From contig CM065301.1 of the NCBI GenBank assembly GCA_032871835.1, positions 77,532,069 through 77,596,068 on the forward strand: 64,000 nucleotides of DNA. The letters are read 5' to 3'. This DNA comes from Dipteronia dyeriana (taxonomy: Eukaryota; Streptophyta; Magnoliopsida; Sapindales; Sapindaceae). The notes beneath the pieces are model-generated. The model was given only the letters and a program-made list of their open reading frames with translations. It was not told where the DNA came from and did no database searches. Shown piece after piece: positions 59,101 to 64,000 of this stretch (the first letter of the stretch is position 1; every line of letters begins with the position of its first letter). Made by a program: the position numbers and the translations under genes.

Positions 59101-62100
59101 TTCTCACCAAAATGTATCTAGAATGAAAGCAACAACAAAATGTTATTAGGTGGTCTAGGAGTGATATGACGACTAAAAATAAAATAAGACAATTTCACCC
59201 GGTATACACAATTAAACAAACAAAGGCTAGAAATAATGATATACTATCACCCACCTTAAGGAGTTCTAAAGTACGTATCTCTAAGTCAATGTCATAATCA
59301 GATTTATTCAGAAGCTTTTCTGCCAACATAACACGGTATTCATTGACGAGTTGGTCCTTCGAACCAATTATACTGACAACCATGCCAAGTATGTCCACCT
59401 TCCTTCTATTCCGACTTCCCTTCAAAGGGTCAGCCTCTACAGGGTCAGGCTCCCAGCTGAAAGTGCAGAACTCATGCAGAGAAACAAGTCAGTGGAGGAA
59501 TATGTTAAGCTGAATCTTGTTAACTTGATAACGCCAAAAGAGACCATTGGAGAAATATTAACTACATGACCTTTATAAGTACAATCATGATAGCAAACAC
59601 ATACCGCATTGCGTTAATCCATGCTTGCTTGTCATCAACGTTGATATCATCATCAATGCCAACATTCTCTTGACTTTCTTCATCTCTATTTAATTCTTCA
59701 AGAAGGCTATCCCCAGTATTTCCGGATCCGTTTGGGTTCCCACCAGTCCCATCAGTGAGCATAGTCACTATGCATTTGATGGTATCTTTCCTTCCCCTCA
59801 AGTACTCCCTTATCGGTTCCCCAACTGCTTCAAGAAAAACACCAGTTGGGTCGATTGTTCGGAGTGCTTTAATAGTTGAAACGTATTGATGCAATATATC
59901 ATTCGTTGACGCGCCCGCAGTGAGTAACCGATACTTTAATGCAGAAATAAAAGACTCAACCAATTTAGAATGTTGTCCAGTATACTCAAGACACTGCTTA
60001 AGTCTTCAATTGCAGGAGAACTACAATGTTAAAAAGAAAATTTTGATACATTAGGCCCAATAATATTTTTCTTCATAACATTAAGTTTTACCCATATATG
60101 GATTAAAAATACTGCTTATAGCAAGAGGGATAACAACTCAAATAGTTTCATTGTTTTATATGTGAAAAGAAAAGATGTGACAGATCAAAACAAAACGATA
60201 TAATGCATAAACAGTGACAACTATGCAAAAGATCTGATATATACGTAATTCACACATAATATAACTGTCTGCACACATAGTAGTAAGGTATATACAGAAA
60301 ACCTCTTACTTAATCCAATGATTATATGAAGAAAAAAAAAATCAGATGGAAATGAATTGAATCTAAAATATGGCTACTTAAACCATGTTTCAATAACACC
60401 ATCATATATATCATGTTACTAACATGACCGAATCCAAACTTACACATAAATTTTTAAAAGTAATCATACTAAGCACTTACCATATTCCATTTCCATTGTT
60501 CTATAGAATTTTATGACCACCAAAACATAATGCAGTGCCTAACACTCAATTCTCCCCAATTTGAAATGGAATTATGAGTAAGAGCAAAGAGCAATTAGAA
60601 ATCGCTAACACTTCTACAGTCTACTGCTGCAATATGAACTTGATGCAAAAATGAGATAACGTATAGAAAGAGAATTACCTCTCAGGATAGTCCACAATAA
60701 TCTCAAATAGCTTGGCTATCCTTAAATCTTGCAACGTTTCATAAGCAAAATACTCTAAACGCAATTGCCATCTAATGAGTCCTTCTGAGGGAGTATCAAC
60801 TCCATGATAGCCTGAAGAAGGACGAGATGCTAAAGGTGATTTGATGCCAGCTGAAGAACTATCATAACTAATAGAATCACCAAGATAGGCAAGAAGTGCA
60901 TTCAAGAATTGGAGGGGTACAACCTGAGCAAGAAACCTTCAAGTATAAGGAATAACCAAACAGTAACATAATAATATATAAGTAACTATAGAAGATCCCA
61001 CCGGTTGAATAAATCAACGTATAAAATAACCATATGGATATAATATTTATTCTGTTAACCAGAAAAAAAAAATCAATTTTTTTGTATTTACCTTTATTAT
61101 GTTTTTTAAACTATGAAGCAGAAGATTGAAGAAATATGAACGGCATGCTTCTACTAATCTGTGGCCAGTGAAATCTGCTGCCCTTACTAACACCTTATAA
61201 GAGCCTACTCCTTTTCTAAGTGGTATTCACCAAACAATGAGCTGGAAAATGCTTATAATGTAACAGACTAGACCAAAAATGCTAATGCCAATCATTTGAT
61301 GGCTGACCACATTTGTCAATTCACATATACTGTGCCAGCATGACTGGAATAACAAATTACTGTTGATGAATTTGATAATAATTCCACAATTTCACAATAA
61401 GAAAATAAAATGCAATGGTTTCACAATACTAAAACAACCTGTATCCATCCTTTAATGGACTCCAAAACAGAACTACGGTAATCATCGCCAGCCAGATTAA
61501 GCACTTTAGCCTGCCATAGGAAACATAAAGTTACCAAAATGTATCACAAAGACAAACAAAAAGTGAAAAGTAAATTTGAAGCTAAGGTAGTATTTAATAG
61601 CCAAAGAATTTAGATGTAGCATAATATCAGGGTACCAGAAAAAATAGCTGCAAAGAAAAAACAAGTAAACTACTTTAAAAGCAAATGAGATACACCTATT
61701 TGTTACATAATATAACATATACCCACCTTCAAAAGCGAAAAGATTGCAGAAGCATAAGCATTTTCAGTCATAGATGTAAACCCAAGGCTTCTAAGATCAC
61801 GGACAATCTTACCGATGTGTTTCACCAATTTGTTCTTCTCTGAATATTTCCCATGGTTATAGCATTCATCAACATCCATTTCACCAGCTCTAAATTTTCC
61901 TTTTTCATCCAAATCCATGTCATCTTTATCTTGAGATTCATTGTTGTCTTCTAACTCACCATCCATGATTGCACTTAACTCCTCCAGCCTTCCCTTAAAA
62001 TACCAGTGAAGTATCTCTAGGAACATCATAACGCATGGAAATTAAACTTTTATTACAAAAAATAGCAAGTAAAATAATATTTGTTATTATAAAAAAAGCT

Positions 62101-63742
62101 GAAATAGAATCTTTAAAGTTTTTATATGAATGGGAGATCAAAAAAATTACATGACAGAGGCTTATAAGATTGACCATGAATGTGGATACCGAGCTGAAAA
62201 GAATGTCACTAATTGTTCTACCCAGAATGAGTAATTGACTATGAGACCAAAATTCATTGTTCCGTATAGGCATCGACAGCTTCTCTAATGCTTTAAAAAA
62301 GCTAGATACAATGGTTAACCAGCTCTATCTTTTATTTAAACAAATGTAACTCAAATCCAGTGAAATATCTTCTGTAAGTACTAGTATGTCTAACTCAGCA
62401 AAATTGATGAAAAAGAAAATATTTGAACACAACAAATTTGATTGGTTTCACCACCAAAATTATCTAGCTGAAAAAACTTTTAAAGCCTCTCCATCCAATC
62501 AAACTATTTATCAGTAGTGACTGTTTCAGGAAAATCATGATGTGTATTTCCTTTTCTTTTCTTTCTTTTAGTCGTATGAAATTCTAAACAATGCAAACTG
62601 AAGGTTTGCAAGTTTTGAATCTTTTGATTTGCTTCACTATGGATGTGGTTTGAATAAAACCATTACCTCAAGTTTCTGGATAGTGGCAGAATAATTTTGA
62701 ACCATTAGGGGAAAAGTTACATTTTGGATCATTTGGATTTAGATAGCCGATTGAGAAAAAGCAAATTAAAAATGACACTATAATGAAAACTAATAAAGGA
62801 AACACCACCAATTGACAATATGCAATAAGACATTCCAGAACAATTAGCATTTATTTCTACAAAATATTTGGAGCTAACAAAATAAAAAACATCTCACGCA
62901 CACAGCACACAACCCAACTAACAATTTTGTAGATATACATACCAGGAAAGTGTGGGGGAAGACTAGCCATAAGAACCGAAGATACCATAAATTGATATTT
63001 AGCAAAAAGGTGTTTCCTTTCAGAATCCAAATTGCATTCTCCATCTAATAAATTTTCCATGCATGACTGTAAGGCATGAACTAGCATATACAAGCACTTT
63101 TCCTGATATTTTTTCTCCAAAGATATCTCTTCTAATGCTTTACATAACACCATCTGAACCTCATTGTCACATATCTGCGTACCACATTTGAGGAAATTAT
63201 GACATTAAGATAAACATCAAATCAACCAGAAAATAAATCTTAAAACAAGTGAAAGTCACATACAGGGGTTTTGTTCTTCTCTAGAAGAGCAAATTTGCTG
63301 TAAGCATCGAAATAATGCCAAAATCTCGACACACTGATTTTCTCGAACGATTCCTGTAATGATGTTACAAACAAACTTTGAAGCATCTGAAACCCTAAAA
63401 CACCAACAATTGCCCAGTGTATGATTTTAAATATACTAAAATTTTAGCCGCAATTGAAAAAAAAAAATCGAAAAGACTTGACAAAAGCTACTGTTAAGAG
63501 TGCGAAACCTCTAGAGAGCGAAGGAAGTGGTCGCGAAGGATAGGTTGGAGGCCGAGCTTGCAGAGGGAATACACGTGAGACACGAATTCTTCCGGTCCGG
63601 CGGAGAGATCACCAGCGCCATCGAGGAGAGATTGTGTGGCGGCACAGAAACCGTTGTAGCTTTCAATGATTTGTTGGATTGAGTTGGCGTCGAGTGTCTC
63701 TAAAACCCCTAGATTACAAGGTTGTGAAGTTGATTCTTCCAT
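56186..63742 (-). CDS. APC2: Anaphase-promoting complex subunit 2 (cullin-like), with one frame break
   Basis: APC2 is the cullin-like scaffold of the APC/C E3 ubiquitin ligase. It binds the RING subunit APC11 and drives mitotic exit. Sixteen exons (minus): 63509-63742, 63264-63353, 62943-63174, 61727-62016, 61439-61510, 60679-60923, 59605-60020, 59255-59456, 59003-59117, 58816-58898, 58164-58283, 57883-57971, 57726-57807, 56979-57170, 56404-56472, 56186-56308. The sum is 2,654 nt, one base short of 885 codons. The N-terminus is conserved (LQPILRDHFLRSLE). The cullin homology runs from LTDGTGGNPNGSGNTGDSLLEEL through VDILGMVVSIIGSK to RKLLWKKNLGTVKLELQF. The C-terminal winged-helix domain ends in EKLELRDGMYFLKK. 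In exon 7, SSPAIEDL is followed by AGCAG where AAGCAG is expected, breaking the frame near 60000. An acceptor 17 nt further in (exon from 60003) would restore the frame by skipping six residues. Confidence 0.95.
57488..57560 (+). mobile_element. SINE-like remnant in APC2 intron 13
   Basis: TAGCTCAGTTGATAAAAG (from 57491) matches a tRNA-type A-box. GTTCAACCC (57532-57540) matches the B-box. Spacing is about 40 bp, and an A-rich stretch follows. The ends are not defined, so it may be a chance tRNA-like match. Confidence 0.35.
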
Positions 63743-64000
63743 TTCAATAACTGAGAACGAAATAGATAATTACAAAGTCACTCTTTAAGATACTAGTAGA
63801 GGAGCAGAGGTTAGCAGAGCTGATGAGTGGTGCAAGTGAACGAGAGATTTTGCCGCCATTTGCACACTCAAAATGCGCACTCTCTCATCTTTCTGTCTGT
63901 TTGACGTTTGAACACTAATTCAAATCAGTTTGATACTCGCTGCTGTGACTTGAATTATTCACAAATTTATGGTCAATTATCAAATCTATCCTCAACGTTT
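63743..64000 (-). promoter_or_regulatory. APC2 upstream region
   Basis: This is the 258 bp upstream of the APC2 start codon, up to the window edge. I see no TATA box. TTTGCCGCCATTTG (63850-63863), which is CAAATGGCGGCAAA on the gene strand, contains a GGCGGCAAA core that resembles an E2F site and would suit a cell-cycle gene. This is inference. Confidence 0.35.

Overview
The window is nuclear DNA of a flowering plant, most likely a eudicot. The evidence is intron-rich genes with short exons and long AT-rich introns, plant-type LTR retrotransposons primed by initiator tRNA-Met, and many MITE-like repeats. All four host genes lie on the minus strand. They are a chloroplast MraY-type transferase (exons 809-5578, last exon(s) beyond the left edge), a LARP6-type La-related RNA-binding protein (17018-22292), a DUF642 cell-wall protein (36146-42767) and the anaphase-promoting complex subunit APC2 (56186-63742). 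Exon borders were worked out by eye from splice sites, phase and family conservation. They are not RNA-supported.

The spaces between genes are mostly mobile DNA in two nested stacks. Stack 1 (5852-15388) is a decayed plus-strand Ty3/gypsy chromovirus. Its left LTR was split by a younger minus-strand gag-protease-only LTR element (6030-9111). Stack 2 (22986-34465) is a minus-strand Ty1/copia-type element. Its left LTR was split by a second chromovirus (23058-28602) of the same family as the gag-only element. These two relatives share LTR ends, PBS, PPT, Gag and a 4-bp target duplication. The second one has a palindromic, apparently hybrid 5' LTR. Its 3' LTR carries a series of heat-shock-element-like motifs upstream of a TATA box.

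The right-centre region (42800-56100) has no convincing host gene. It holds a MITE with an 11-bp target duplication, a hAT-like element, microsatellites, two broken DUF1985 gene fragments in opposite orientation, a roughly 840-bp array of 20-21-bp A-tract repeats, a 370-bp direct duplication, and two heptamer minisatellites, one a G-quadruplex candidate.

Items that most deserve a check: a one-base frame break in APC2; two GC-AG introns; a retrotransposon stack starting 274 bp upstream of the MraY start codon; the paired gag-only and gag-pol relatives with a stop codon at the same Gag position; the palindromic hybrid LTR; the heat-shock-like LTR promoter; and the phased A-tract array. No RNA genes, CRISPR arrays or origins were recognised.
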